Positions 13,102-25,540 of a DNA stretch of 64,000 bases are shown here, one piece after another. Both the position numbers and the translations under genes were made by a program. The stretch comes from Metaphire vulgaris. Its lineage: Eukaryota > Annelida > Clitellata > Crassiclitellata > Megascolecidae. The stretch's first letter is position 1. Each line of letters starts with the position of its first letter. The notes under the pieces were generated by a model that was not told the DNA's origin, made no database searches, and saw only the letters and a program-made list of their open reading frames with translations. The stretch is taken from positions 1,350,216-1,414,215 of the forward strand of contig CM030865.1 in assembly GCA_018105865.1 (NCBI GenBank), given 5' to 3'.

Positions 13102-13976
13102 TTGATGTTGTAAAAACTTTTGCATCTGAAGTGATTGAGATATATAATAAGGCCAGCATACCTACTATTGCATTTGTCAGCATAGTGAAAAAAGTGAAAA
13201 GGCTATTTGAGAAATGGAATGATCTGCAGAAAAAACTACCTGAAAACTGGATATTGAATAATTGATCCAGTTACATCAAGTAGGCTGCAATAACTAGAAG
13301 ACAGAAAATTAAAATTAACAAAGGTTGAAGGCAAAACAAAAAGAGAAATGGGAGAAAGTAGTACTGCTTTAGAAGAGTTTGAAATGAATTACAATTCAGA
13401 AAACAGTCCAAATGGCCTTTGCAGTGATGTCAGTTACACGGGCAATGAGGAGACAGAAGACGAAGATAGTGACAATCAGTGCTGTTCTAGCAGTGGTCCA
13501 CAGAATAGACATCAGTATCTAGCTGATGTCGGTGATGAGGACGAAAATATAAGAAAATTTGCTTATGCAAAATTTCACTAGTTCGGAGTAATCATCAACA
13601 CAGTGGTAGAATTCGTTGTTTTGACAAGAACAATATTACAATCAACTTCACTTCAGACTCCTACTTCAACATTGATTGGGAACGGATGAAATTTGACATC
13701 CATCTACTCGTGCATGACATCACTTCAGGAACCATTGAAAATCATGCAGAAATAAGTATGCCATATTATCCATGTCATGCACAAGATGTGGAAAGACATA
13801 TCAAGGATGTTTCTGTAGCCTTCCATAAAGTTTATGGACATAATTCAAATGAAGAAATCAAGATCAGAGTTGCCAACTATAGAAAGCAAATCACATTTAC
13901 TGCACTAATAGTTAAACTGCAGCACTGTAGCATACGTATGATTTTGTTCTTATTCGGTCAGTTTTGTTCAATTTAG
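13102..13976 (+). pseudogene. broken transposon-encoded protein
   Basis: Three AT-rich + strand coding pieces lie in one transposon. They are a stretch ending at a stop near 13265 (containing KASIPTIAFVSIVKKVKRLF), an acidic frame from ATG 13348 to 13581 rich in Asp, Glu and Ser, and a frame around ATG 13686 to 13976 with YPCHAQDVERHIKDV. The PCH.Q.VER..K.V pattern is one I recall from uncharacterised transposon-linked proteins repeated in cnidarian and insect genomes; this is from memory. Stops and frame changes between the pieces mean no intact protein is made unless introns join them. I cannot name the enzyme. Confidence 0.5.
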
Positions 13977-14220
13977 AAGATGATATGCTGCTTGACTCAG
14001 AGCATATAAGTTAGAATGGTGCAAAAGTATAAGTAAAATCCTTCCCGATCACTCATGGCTAACTTCAGGGCTCATAAGGCGGCGCTGATCTCCGTTACCA
14101 AGGCCCTCAGCCAGGCGACTGGTGCAAGTTACATGATACGGGGCCAGTGTTCTCATGAAACGCGACTGTTTACTCCGCGGATTAATCCGCTACTCATTGC
14201 CATCGTCATCTGGAGAAAGA

Positions 14221-14330
14221 AGGCTGAATTGACCTTAGGGCTCCCGCCAGAGTTGAACCCGCGACCTTCTGCTCCATCGTCCAGTGTTGTTATCATTCTG
14301 CTAAATTCTTGCCCCTGTCAACTTCCTACC
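14221..14330 (-). mobile_element. possible tRNA-derived SINE head
   Basis: On the minus strand, a B-box-like GGTTCAACTCT (within GCGGGTTCAACTCTGG) lies about 45 bases downstream of TAGCAGAATGA, a weak A-box match. It sits near the right end of the 12149-14613 transposon. Confidence 0.35.
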
Positions 14331-14611
14331 CCTGCTAATTTCCCTATATTATATATATTTCCCTGCTATTACACCATGGTGTAATGGTGCAATGGTGTAA
14401 CTTGCTAATACTGTTAATGTCAGACTGGGTCGGAAAATGGCAATGCAATGCATAAATTTGGCAAAATTGACTTGCATTCTTAACAAAGTTGCTAGAAATG
14501 GGTGATTCATATGAAATATCTGTTTTCGATAGCTTATTTACTTTAATATGGATCATCGATTTCCGTTTGTACGGGATGTGAACTCTAAAATTTTGTACTT
14601 TTTGTCACACC

Positions 14612-14647
<36 letters not shown>

Positions 14648-15181
14648 CAGAGACATAGACAGATACAGAGAGGGACAGAGACCGACAGACAGACAGAGAT
14701 AGAGAGATAAAGAGACAGACAGAGTGAGACCAAAGACATAACTTCATCTGATCATGGCAAATAAAGAAAATAACCATGGTAAAATGGAGGAACATTGGTA
14801 AACATTAAAATGTCAATTCATTGATAAAACAACAAATAGCGAGTGACCGTTGATAATTAATTAGATGATTTTTGGTGAAAAATTCATTAAAGTAATGTGA
14901 CATTAGGCTATGTGATGGCTTTGTGGGTGGGGGTGGGGGTGGGGGGTTGGGGGCAGATAGAGGCCTGGATAGAACTACTTCTGACGGATTTTATCTCAGG
15001 AGAAACTATTTAAAGACCCTGGTTAAAAGCGATTGATAAACACTTAGTTTGCCCTCTAGTGATGCCTATTAAAAATTACTTACTTACTCGTTTGCTTACT
15101 TACTTACTGACTGTTAAGTCGCATTTATCTGATTATTTAACAAATTCATTTCGCCAGATCAAGGTTTCGCCAAAATGACTT

Positions 15182-15263
15182 TTAACCCCTTAACTGGGGA
15201 TCCCGGATATATCCGTTCATTTTACATTGAGTTACAGTTATAAATCGGCGGCTAAGGGGTTAA
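15182..15263 (-). mobile_element. 80-bp TTAA palindromic MITE, copy 1
   Basis: Bounded by TTAACCCCTTAACTGGGGA and its inverse GCTAAGGGGTTAA, with an internal GGATATATCC palindrome and the segment ACTGTAACTCAATGTAAAAT (on the minus strand). The TTAA ends and CCC after TTAA recall piggyBac-type termini. It is reverse-oriented relative to the copies at 15522 and 22223. Confidence 0.85.
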
Positions 15264-15521
15264 GAATCGTTTCTTCTCCTCAAGCCACAATCAGTCGATT
15301 AGCATCTCATGAGCGTTGATGTCTTATTCAAGCGCTAGATAAGCTGCTGATGACGACAAGAACTGGGAACAAGAACAAAAAAAACGAAAAAGACCCGAGG
15401 ACAAAGCAAGTAAGTAAGGTAAAACGAAATTTCTATAGCGCCGGTTTTCGCAGTAGTTAAAAGCCTCTTCGAATGTTATTCTGCAGCCTGACGCCACAAC
15501 ATACTGCGTCAATATTCGGCA

Positions 15522-15601
15522 TTAACCCCTTTACCGTGCATTTAACTGTAACTCAATGTAAAATGGACAGATATATTCGCGGTCCCCAGTAAAGGGGTTA
15601 A
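15522..15601 (+). mobile_element. 80-bp TTAA palindromic MITE, copy 2
   Basis: Begins TTAACCCCTTTACCGTGC and ends CCCCAGTAAAGGGGTTAA, with the same interior as the other four copies. A paired T-to-A change in the two arms (CTTTAC / GTAAAG) keeps the stem complementary. Confidence 0.85.
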
Positions 15602-16241
15602 ACAGCAGGCTGGTTATTCGTAAATAACTAAATAAATTATTATTAAATACTAATAAATTAACAGTTATAATTCATTCGCCGTATATTTTGCTAGATTTAA
15701 TATTTCTTGTCTCGACGACTTGATAAATAATAGTAATAAATAAATAAATAAATAAATTAAATAATTAACAGTTATAATTCATTCTACGTATATTTTTGCT
15801 AGATTTGATATTTCTCGTCGCGATGATCTGAAAGGCAAATAATTTTTATAAACTGGTCGTCATTTTAACATCTGAATTCATCGTCAGCCGGTTGCTTCTA
15901 TTCTGCGCTGCATAAACCGATTCTCTCGCCGAAAAGAACTGGAAATAAGATCCAAGAACCGACATTACAGGGGCATTCCCATCCATGCATCACCCCCTCC
16001 ACCCCAGCCCCGCTCCGCAAGACCTCTGGATCGGAGAATGCGGGACTTCGTCTGGAACTAGGATGCCTGAGATCCGGTTTTATTTCTCCTCCTCCTCCTC
16101 CTCCTCCTCCTCCCCTCCTCCTCCTCCTTATCCTCCAGAGCAGAATCCATTCTCAGTGTCACCTGACTGTGTGACTGTGACGTTGCTGTCACGTGGTTTG
16201 TCACGTGGTTGACAGGACTCAACCTGGAGTTCTCTGTGTCA

Positions 16242-16243
<2 letters not shown>

Positions 16244-16325
<82 letters not shown>

Positions 16326-16439
16326 CAGACACAGACAGACAAAGAAAAACGTAAGCAATTCGAGCTGTTCCCAGAAGAAACGAAAATCAAGACCCGTTGT
16401 CGTGTCACGTGATTTGAACTCCCCCCCCCCCCCCCCCCC
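16244..16439. repeat. (GA)n, (GACA)n and a poly-C run
   Basis: A GA array, then GACA repeats to about 16345, then a run of about 20 C at 16419-16439. A TCACGTG palindrome lies just before the poly-C run. Confidence 0.9.
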
Positions 16440-16808
16440 ATTCCCCTAAATCAGCGAGCTTCTTGACCTGCGACCCGAAAGGTCAAAGCCGAACAACGGA
16501 GTTCTTATACTGTGGGAGACGGTCACGTGACTCACGTCATCCAGTCCCAGATATTTTTAATCGATAAAAAACGAATAAAATAAAAATTAATTCGTGATTA
16601 TTGGTCGTGTGTTTCCACCGTTCATCCACTACGCTTCTGCAAACCGACCGTTGACTTGGCATCATAAATAGCTTGACTTTTAAACGACCTCTGCCGCCGT
16701 AGAGACGCGCGATCACGTGATCACCATAGAAACGCGCTGAAAACAGGGCAGTGGGGTTGGGGGGTGGGGATGGGGATTGGAGGGTGGGGTGCTATGTCTT
16801 CCACTAAG

Positions 16809-17006
16809 TGAGATACGGATGAGCGGCGGAAAGACAATCCGTATCCTGGAATGGGACATCGGCTCCGGATACGCCGGAGCCATTACGAGGATGCGTGTGA
16901 CCTTTGAACCCCTGACTTTGATGAACAGCCGCAGTCCCACGAGAGGCTTCGTCGCCGAGCCGGTGCGTTTGTCCGGCGCGGCGACGGGCAATTTGCACGC
17001 GGTCCG
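16809..17006 (+). CDS. possible internal exon, function unknown
   Basis: A 198-bp open segment of about 65 codons lies between a plausible acceptor (CTTCCACTAAG) and an excellent donor (CGGTCCG|GTAAGAAAG). Read from phase 2 to phase 2 it contains TIRILEWDIGSGYAGAITRM and FVAEPVRLSGAATGNLHAV. Its base composition differs from the repeats around it. Its phase does not match the first Ig exon at 23102, so it would belong to another gene or need an exon between. I recognise no family, and the minus strand is also open here, so this could be chance. Confidence 0.22.
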
Positions 17007-17069
17007 GTAAGAAAGCGGGGTTTTCCGTTTTGCGGGGAAACATCGGAACCACGCAGTTTTAGGGGGAAA

Positions 17070-17208
<139 letters not shown>

Positions 17209-17574
17209 TTATCTGTATTCTGTATAATATCTGTATATCCATTAATTTACATTATCGTTTTTCTGCCGACGTTAAAGCCAACTCGCGAGTTTGTATAATA
17301 AATGACTAGATTGGCTGCGGCAGTGTTTCGAGATCGTTGTTGCAGCGGTTTAATTAAAACGGCGCTATATAATTCTGGCTGGTATCCCCCTCTCCATCAC
17401 CCTCTCCAGTGGGCCAATGTCGGAAAATGCGCGTGATGGACAGCGCCGGCTTATTGGAGTCCTTCCGAAGGATTAGTTTCTGGAGGATTCCGTGAAGATC
17501 AGACGGGTACAGATGGACAGAGCAGATGGCGACGGTCATGGGCGTAAACTTCGGTGAAAAGTAGGGGCGCCAAC

Positions 17575-17813
17575 CAGGGGCGTAGCGACGGGGGTATATC
17601 AGTATATATATATACCCCCAAAATCAGTATTATATATAAAATACAGTATATATAACATATTATATATAAAACGTATATAAAGTTTATACCTCCCCCAATC
17701 AAATTCATGGTTACAGTATATAAATATACAGTATATATCTAATATATATATATATAAAACGATACATGCCCCAAATTTATACCCAGCTCCCCAATCAAAT
17801 TCATGGTTACGCC
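17575..17813. mobile_element. hAT-like element, family C, expanded
   Basis: Starts CAGGGGCGTAGCGACGGGGG and ends CATGGTTACGCCC. The CCCCAATCAAATTCATGGTTAC tail segment is present twice, near 17692 and 17789, with TA-rich repeats between, so it appears internally duplicated. Confidence 0.55.
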
Positions 17814-17874
17814 CAGCAGCAGCCTAACTCAGCAGCATGCTCTTTTCTATTCCATAGCATATATATATATATAG

Positions 17875-17977
<103 letters not shown>

Positions 17978-17999
17978 GTTGTTGTTGTTGTTATTTGGG

Positions 18000-19560
18000 G
18001 GAAATGCGTTATATTTTGCTTTTTGTTCAATCTAAAAATAAGTAAGAAATCTGTATCGGTTTTGAAGGAAATGTTGATGCATTCATTTATGTAGCGCCTA
18101 ATGTTTCCAACGATGCAGTCACCGTTACACGTGTTGAATATCACCAGCAGATACACTGTACTGTACATGGAGATTCTACTGTACTTCGTAAATAATAAAC
18201 AGTAAATCATTAAATTTCGTTCTAATCTCCTTAGCGCTCACAAAACAACTCCAAACGTTTGACTATGGCAGCAACACAGCCTACGTGACCTCTTTGAAAC
18301 GACCTTTGGAGATTGATCTCTTGACCTTCGACCATCCGGCAATCCTGACCCAAATTTTTCTCCAATTACTCCGTACTTTACTGTCGCCGGTAATAAGTCG
18401 AGCGCTATAATAAATTAATAATAATAACCGGTATTCGTAGACATTATAAATAAATCGTCGCCCAAAACACAATGGCGCGCCTAAGATTTTCACATAGTTA
18501 TGTGATAGTTATCAGCATTGTAAAAATGGCTTTCAGGAACAGTCAATCGCTCATAAAATTGCAGTAAACAAGTAAGTAAGCAGCAGTCTAAACGTTGCCG
18601 CTTGTAACATAGAAATATCCGCCAGAATGCATGGATTTATTTCGTGCCAGAAGATCTCGATGGAAAATTAAAATTTATGACTTGTACTGCGCCACCTTGG
18701 ATCTGGGCAGCTCTTGGCATTTGTGTATAAAAGAAAGCGAGAGAGAAAAGCGGGGAAATTAATGGGCTCTCGGGGAGGGGGAGGGAGGGGGATTTAAGAA
18801 ATACGGCAAAACCCAACATTTCGCTGTCGATGATGTAGCGCCAGTTTGTCAATGTCACGTGGTATATACGTTCGTCATTTGGGTTTATCCGTATCTCATT
18901 GGCCATTTGTCAAAGTCGCGTAAAGAAATAAGTTGTTGTTCGTCTTGGAGCGGAATTCTTGTCCCATCAGTGTTCGAGCTGGTACTGCGGGGGGGAGGGA
19001 GGGATGGGAGGGGGGCTGTTGGCGCCAGATGGAAAGACAGTTCTTGCAAGAACTGACTCAACCACTTCCGGTGGCTGCTCGCAGTGGCGTAGCCAGGGTC
19101 CCGGAAAGGAGGAAGGGGCATATAGACATTTTCTGACAAAATGTCAGTAAGTCAGTCAGTCTGTCTGTGTGTCTGTGTCTGTCTGTCTGTCTGTCTGTCT
19201 ATATCATTTAGTATTTATATCGACAACGTTATAGTGGTGAGGCAGTTAGCCTCATAGGCTTAGGCTGTGTATGAAGTAAGTAAAGTAAATAGCTATGCGG
19301 TCAATCAAATGCAGTTTGAATCCTTGGTCTCTATTATGGTTAATACTTGAGAATTCTCTCTGCCTTGTCAAGACCTGCGCTACTTGTCTCGCTCGATCTT
19401 GTTCCCGGATCGTTCTTTCTTCCTGAGCGAGTGCCGGCGGATGGTGGGTGGGGGTGGGGGTGGGGTAGGTGGGAGGGTGGCTATTTAATTGAGATTCCGC
19501 GGATGAAACTGCAGAAATCTCCCGTGGAATTAGTCTTTTGAAGAGAAATCCGTCGCGGTC
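18000..19560. other. no gene seen
   Basis: AT-rich to mixed DNA with TAGCGCC/GCGCTA motifs at about 18092, 18399 and 18836, a hAT-like end CAGTGGCGTAGCCAGG at 19083, and short TGTC repeats at 19160-19200. No frame has coding character or good splice context. Confidence 0.5.
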
Positions 19561-19593
19561 TTTTTTCATTCTGTTGCGATATCGTTCATGTTT

Positions 19594-19753
19594 TCTTCTT
19601 CTTCTTCTTCTTCTTCTTCTTCTTCTTCTTCTTCTTCTTCTTCTTCTTCTTCTTCTTCTTCTTCTTCTTCTTCTTCTTCTTCTTCTTCTTCTTCTTCTTC
19701 TTCTTCTTCTTCTTCTTCTTCTTCTTCTTCTTCTTCTTCTTCTTCTTCTTCTT
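19594..19753. repeat. (TTC)n microsatellite
   Basis: About 160 bp of pure TTC (GAA on the minus strand). Long GAA/TTC tracts can form triplex DNA. The Ser, Leu and Glu homopolymer frames here are repeat translations. Confidence 0.97.
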
Positions 19754-19947
19754 TTCTGTCTCTCAATCGAAACCTATCGTCTCAGTTCTTCTCTCAGCAT
19801 CGTCTGACCAATCAGACGACAGGAAACGCTCACGTGACCGGGTGGCCACTGTGGCGCCAACGACGTCAGACTGTGTCTTAGAGGCGCTTCGATATCGGCG
19901 ACGGTGGCGCCTCTGGGGACGGACTGCCGTATTAACGTCCGTTGCCG

Positions 19948-19948
<1 letters not shown>

Positions 19949-20002
<54 letters not shown>
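19949..20002. repeat. (TA)n microsatellite
   Basis: Pure TA array. AGGTCAAA/GGGTCAAAGGTCA repeats follow at about 20103-20140. Confidence 0.95.
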
Positions 20003-20003
<1 letters not shown>

Positions 20004-20344
20004 CACTGGAAAGACAAGATGAGATAGGAAGCCGACAGTATTTATGTTTACACTCCACGCTTCGACAGATCACAGTCCATTTCGAGGACTGCGACTGCAC
20101 AAAAGGTCAAAAGTCAAGGGTCAAAGGTCAAGGGTCAGAGCCCTTGCGTAACGTCTGTTATCCTCGGAGGGACGAGGAACACGATTTGCCCCATCGTCCC
20201 CTAAGTTTTGAATTCTGAGTTTTTTGTGCAAGATTTGCCCCGTCTTACCCCCGAGTCGTGTATCCGAGTATGTGTGCTAGATTTGCCCCGTCGTTCCCTA
20301 AGCTGTGCACATGATTTTGTTTGTAAGACGGACCTCATCTTCTC

Positions 20345-20631
20345 CCTTTTTTTCTTCACTTTGCATCCCCCCACCAACTTCCTATAAATTCTTTTCATCC
20401 CCCCTCCCCCCAGTGGCGGCTCTAGGATTTGCCAAGTGGGGGGCCGTTGGGGTGGCAACTTCTAATCATGGGGAGCCAACCATTTGTTGTTTAATGTATG
20501 TAGCATTAAGTATAGGGTCCCAACTGGGGGGACCACTGGGGGCCAGGCACTCAACAGAGGGGCACGGGCCCTCTGGCCCCGGTGGATCCGCCACTGCCTC
20601 CCCCCACCAAGAATTCCTGGAACCGCCACTG
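20345..20631. mobile_element. hAT family B fragment, split by a family A insertion
   Basis: In reverse orientation to the copy at 5530. The TTCACTTTGCATCCCCCCAC part at about 20355 and the CCAAGAATTCCTGGAACCGCCACTG end (to 20631) are separated by the family A element at 20411-20596. The far end of this copy was not found. Confidence 0.65.
20411..20596. mobile_element. hAT MITE, family A, copy 2
   Basis: 186 bp, inverted relative to copy 1. It starts CAGTGGCGGCTCTAGGATTT and ends GGTGGATCCGCCACTG. Perfect 8-bp flanks CCTCCCCC lie at 20403-20410 and 20597-20604. It is inserted inside a family B element. Confidence 0.9.
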
Positions 20632-20639
20632 CGAGTGAC

Positions 20640-21540
20640 GGCAGTATTTTGAGAAAATGCGCTTTACAAATAGTGCGTTACGTCACACCTCAGTCATCCC
20701 TTCTATTTCTACCCCGACGACATCTGGCATAGTGAACTCCAGCCCCTCCTAATTCATCCGCTGTTCTTACTTAGTCTGCGTCCCTGCCTCCCCTTAACCG
20801 GTCTTCCACCGCCCCCCCGCCGTCCGTGGCTTCGCCATTTCCAATCTGCGTCCCGGCGTCCCGCTATTTACTGTCTGCGTCCCCGCCTCGTCTATTTCTG
20901 GTGACAGTCTGGCTCCCGGCCCTCATCCATCAGCGTCGACGCTGGTTCCCGGCCTCTGTAAATGAATTCCCGAAAAAAGAAACACATCGGAATTAGTGTA
21001 GCGCCATCTAACTTCTCCTCCTCCCCTCCTCCTCCTTCTCTTCCTCATTCTTTATTATAGTTCCCAATATCTTCATTTTGGAGTGAACGCCATTTTCACA
21101 ACTTGCATTAATTCCTTGTTATTGTGCGCGTGGCTTCTATAGCGCCCATATTATTCACAATGCAATCAGAATCGGTCGTAGGCCGCACGGACACTGTCGA
21201 GGAACGGTCGTCAATTTCCTTCGATAACTATCCCTAATATCGCCCGCCGTAGCGGGGTCGTGAACGCGGCCCCTTTTGGCACGTCGACGTCACGCGGGTG
21301 GTTCTTATATGAGGTCCCTATCATACCAGATGCAGTCAGCCATAAACCCGGTTCCTGTCGTCGCATATTATCGCCCACCCGCTGGGCTTTCTCTTTCGCG
21401 ACGATAAATGCCCGGAATTTCCGCGGGACGCGCATGCGCCGTAGATCTTAAAGCGCATTTTATTTTTATCTTCCGCCGCGATTGAGGCAATCCACTCCGG
21501 TCGTAAAAATACGGTTCTAAAGGATAGCGGTTTTAAGGTT
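20640..21540. other. no gene seen; degenerate GTCTGCGTCCC repeats
   Basis: Between about 20770 and 20960, imperfect copies of GTCTGCGTCCCCGCCTC recur four or five times. The rest has TAGCGCC motifs at about 20998 and 21137 and no convincing coding frame. Confidence 0.5.
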
Positions 21541-21560
21541 TACGACGGTTCTCGGGGACT

Positions 21561-21920
<360 letters not shown>

Positions 21921-22222
21921 AAAGAGCAACGGGTGCGTTTTTTGATTGTTTCGAGAATGGCGGAAGCGGGTGCGTTTTACGACCGATCTGACGAGAACTG
22001 GAGATTGACGAGTCAGATGACAACGTGTGGGAGCGGGGGTTGAGGGGTAGGGGGGGGGTGAGGAGAAACTCAGGAAAGTTGGCTGGCTAAACCCATATCG
22101 TCAAAGCAGCAAAGTAGGTAAGAAGAAAGATTGACTGAAGAAAACAGTGGACAGAAAACAGAAGTTCAGTTGTCTTGAAGTGGTTGACTTAATTCATCAT
22201 ATATTTTTTAAGAATTAATTAA

Positions 22223-22302
22223 TTAACCCCTTAACCGTGTTTTTAACTGTAACTCAATGTAAAATGGACGGATATATCCGGGATCTCCAGTTAAGGGGTT
22301 AA
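22223..22302 (+). mobile_element. 80-bp TTAA palindromic MITE, copy 3
   Basis: TTAACCCCTTAACCGTG ... CCAGTTAAGGGGTTAA with the shared interior, including GGATATATCCGGGATC. Same orientation as copies 2 and 5. Confidence 0.88.
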
Positions 22303-22349
22303 TATCCAAACAGACTGAATTACAGAATTACCGAATCATTGTTGATTAG

Positions 22350-22355
22350 TTGTTA

Positions 22356-22448
<93 letters not shown>
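22350..22448. repeat. (TA)n microsatellite
   Basis: About 95 bp of pure TA. Confidence 0.97.
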
Positions 22449-22449
<1 letters not shown>

Positions 22450-22574
22450 CTGTCAGTTTTATATCACGTAAAAACTACCTTTAGTTCTCATTGCTCCTAC
22501 TGGAAATTATCGACTCCAGTGGGGATCGAGCATTTGAAACACAAAAACTTTTCCACCCTATTCATGGGTCGCCC

Positions 22575-22778
22575 CAGTGGCGTAGCCAAGCGAAATTTTT
22601 AATGAGTTTCTATACATTTTAAATTTTGGGACGCGACTTTGGGGGTCAACTCCCCCTCCCCTTGGCCATAGAATGTAACGGTGTAAGAGGTGACGACCAT
22701 TTTTTCTAGTCAAGATTTTTCGAAGTTGGTCACGGTCAAAACCAAAACCCCCTTCCGAAAAGCCTGGCTACGCCACCG
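22575..22778. mobile_element. hAT-like element, family E
   Basis: About 204 bp bounded by CAGTGGCGTAGCCAAG and CCTGGCTACGCCACCG. Flanking GTCGCCCC and GTCTCCCC are similar, but the first overlaps the element's initial C, so the duplication is uncertain. Confidence 0.5.
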
Positions 22779-22898
22779 GTCTCCCCCCGACTAGTGGGAG
22801 GAGCTAGACACCCCCTCACTCCGACAAATCTCGGCTAATTAGCTGATTTTTTTCTTGTCGTCCCTCTCATCTGCGTTTCCTTTTAACCATTGGCCCGC

Positions 22899-22978
22899 TT
22901 AACCCCTTAACTGGGGATCCCGGATATATCCGTCCATTTTACATTGAGTTAGAGTTAAATACACGGTTAAGGGGTTAA
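22899..22978 (-). mobile_element. 80-bp TTAA palindromic MITE, copy 4
   Basis: TTAACCCCTTAACTGGGGATC ends with ACACGGTTAAGGGGTTAA. Same orientation as copy 1, about 120 bp upstream of the first Ig exon. A short CT array follows at 22981-23004. Confidence 0.88.
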
Positions 22979-23101
22979 TATCTCTCTCTCTCTCTCTCTC
23001 TCTCCAGCGCTTTTCTTTCATAATTCCATCGCTTTCGAAAAGGTCTATACTTAAAATTCAGTTAACCGCCTGTTTATATGTTCTTTGTTCTTTTTTCCCA
23101 G

Positions 23102-23359
23102 GACTGTTCGTCGCCATGATCTCCGAGGGTCACGTCTACTTGCTCAACCCAGGCGAGATGGTCTCCCTCGAATGCAACTTCCACGCCGACGAGTACGACC
23201 TGTTCGAGTATCCGGTACTCTGGCGTAAGACGCAACACGGGGAGGAAGCCCAGGTGAACATCATGGGCACCATCATGGATCCCTTCCTCGTCAGCAACAG
23301 GTTCGAGGTTGCCTTCACTTCGTCCGCCTCCAGGTATCGACTCGTCCTCAACATATCCG
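23102..23359 (+). CDS. Ig-superfamily protein, exon for first Ig domain (5' part)
   Basis: First visible exon of a multi-exon immunoglobulin-superfamily membrane or secreted protein. It follows a strong acceptor (GTTCTTTTTTCCCAG) and ends at ATATCCG|GTAGGT; both junctions are phase 1, the usual phase for Ig-domain exons. It encodes about 85 residues: GEMVSLECNF with the first domain cysteine, VLWRKT with the core tryptophan, and YRLVLNIS, strand E of the fold. The style resembles V-type domains of lachesin/IgLON/wrapper adhesion proteins, but I do not claim orthology. The signal-peptide exon upstream was not found; an intron may extend beyond 16 kb or the exon may be too short to see. Confidence 0.85.
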
Positions 23360-23691
23360 GTAGGTGTCCTCGTCGACAGGTATACGCCGCGCCGCTGAGC
23401 CGCTAAGTAAAACTACAGTAGAACATCGATATAATCGGTAATCGTTTGTTTGTAACGTAGGACACACTATAAGTTGCAATCTATTTTCTATTTTCTATAT
23501 AGCCGAGTCATCTTGTAGATAAAATAAATAAAAATAAACACAAATAATAATAATAATTTTTAGAATGGTTCAGAGTATTTGTCCTACATTTTATCCCATC
23601 TATTCATTTATACTATTTCATATAGTAGTCATCATTTATGACGTAATCGTAGGCGCATTATTTTTTGTAACAAATCAATTAGCTTCTATTA

Positions 23692-23870
<179 letters not shown>

Positions 23871-23999
23871 GTTATACTTTACGAGATTCTTGCGATATTC
23901 ATAATCAATTATTCGCCTAAATTTGACTTAATATTTGTCACATAAACTGTCCTCGTCTTTTATGATTCTGACATTGGTCTTCAGATTTGATCGGCGAAT

Positions 24000-25289
24000 T
24001 CTCCATTAGACGGAAATGAAAACGACCAGACCATTGGAGAAGACATCTCGACGTTTATCTGAAAAAATTACCGCATACTCGATGTTTAAATCAAATAATT
24101 GGTCAATTCGCCATATTCCATCCTCCTCCTCCCACTCACATTTCTCCTTCCCTTTCACCCCTCCCTTTCTCCACAACCCCGTTCGTAAATCGCAAGGGTT
24201 GACAAGGTGCCCTCACCCCAGGCCCCAGTTTTTCCTTTGGTGGAGAGAAGAGCCCAGACCAGCCTCTCGCGGGGGAGGTGTCCAGCCAGGTGCCCGGACA
24301 TTAAAGACCCCAAATCGTTCAACCCCTTCGCGGCAAAATGGAACTATACTTTATTCGGCGGCGGAGTACGACCGCAGACAAATCACCGTCCCCTTTTCAC
24401 CCCTCCTTCCGCCGTCCTCGGCTGTCTTCGGGCGTGCCGATTATTGCCGAATAATGCGACCATCGAGCGATCGACTTTCACCCCCTCCTCCCCCCCATCA
24501 CTCACCCCCCCCCATTATCATTCGAATGACGTCCGAATTATGTGCCACTCGGGGCGCGGGGTACGATGACGTCATCACGAGAGGCAATCAAATCGAAATA
24601 AATCCGGCGAACGAACGAAGAAGGAAGGAAGACGAAAAGAAAACGGAAGAAGAAAACGCAAATCGACTTCCGGTCACGTGTTCCATTCCCCGCCTCTCTT
24701 GCCCCACCCAAAAATCGTATCTTACCACTTTGTTTTCCTCGTGGTCGGAGAAAGAGGAGGAGGAGGAGGAGGAGGGGATAACCACCTAACCACCACAGTC
24801 GATCAAGACGTCAGTTTCAATAAATACTGGGGAGTGCGTGACCGACCGACCCCACCCCACCCACGCCACCCGTCCCCACCCCCCGCCCTCTGTATGTTTC
24901 CCCTTCTCCCAACCGAGACTACGCTTAATGTCGCCGACGCCAGAAAGCGTTTCCATGACACCCTCTGCCCCCCCCCCGTCCTCCCCTCCCCGCCATCCCC
25001 GAGTCCCGTTAGTCAAGAAGGCCACGTGTCGTTCCTCCAAATCAAACCTTAATTTATTCCAACGGCACTTCGTGTGCACCAAATGAACCTAGCACCGTCA
25101 AGGCGCTACATAAATTCGTAATATATTGACAGGAGAGAAGATGATGTATCAAGTTTCTGTCTTCTAGTCTGCCTCCCTGTCTGTCTGCATATCTATTGCT
25201 TTGTCTGCCTGTATGTCTGTCTGTCTGGAGTGGATTTGTCTGGTCTGTCTGTTCGTCTCTTTCTCTCCCTTTCTCTCCTTTCCCTCTCC

Positions 25290-25290
<1 letters not shown>
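24000..25290. other. intronic DNA, low-complexity open frame, no exon seen
   Basis: A + strand frame runs from 24016 to 24789 (about 257 codons). It is dominated by Pro, Ser, Arg and Glu runs from C-rich and GAG-rich DNA, and three other frames overlap it. I find no family resemblance and treat it as non-coding intron of the Ig gene. A TGACGTCA lies at 24567. Confidence 0.4.

Positions 25291-25540
<250 letters not shown>

Larger units (their letters stand above)
12149..14613. mobile_element. decayed DNA transposon with AGGGTGTGACA inverted ends
   Basis: The left end reads AGGGTGTGACAAAAAAGTAC and the right end is its inverse, GTACTTTTTGTCACACCCT. Both sides are TA repeats, so a TA-type target is likely but cannot be measured. 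The 2465-bp interior is AT-rich and unlike its surroundings, and holds broken coding pieces (13102-13976), a nested hAT element and a SINE-like fragment. The ends resemble the short hairpin element at 51802. A Tc1/mariner-like or related superfamily is possible but unproven. Confidence 0.8.

Noticed and set aside
24016..24789. Plus-strand frame of 257 codons
   Set aside because: Pro/Ser/Arg/Glu runs from C-rich and GAG-rich DNA inside an intron, overlapped by other open frames; no family features.
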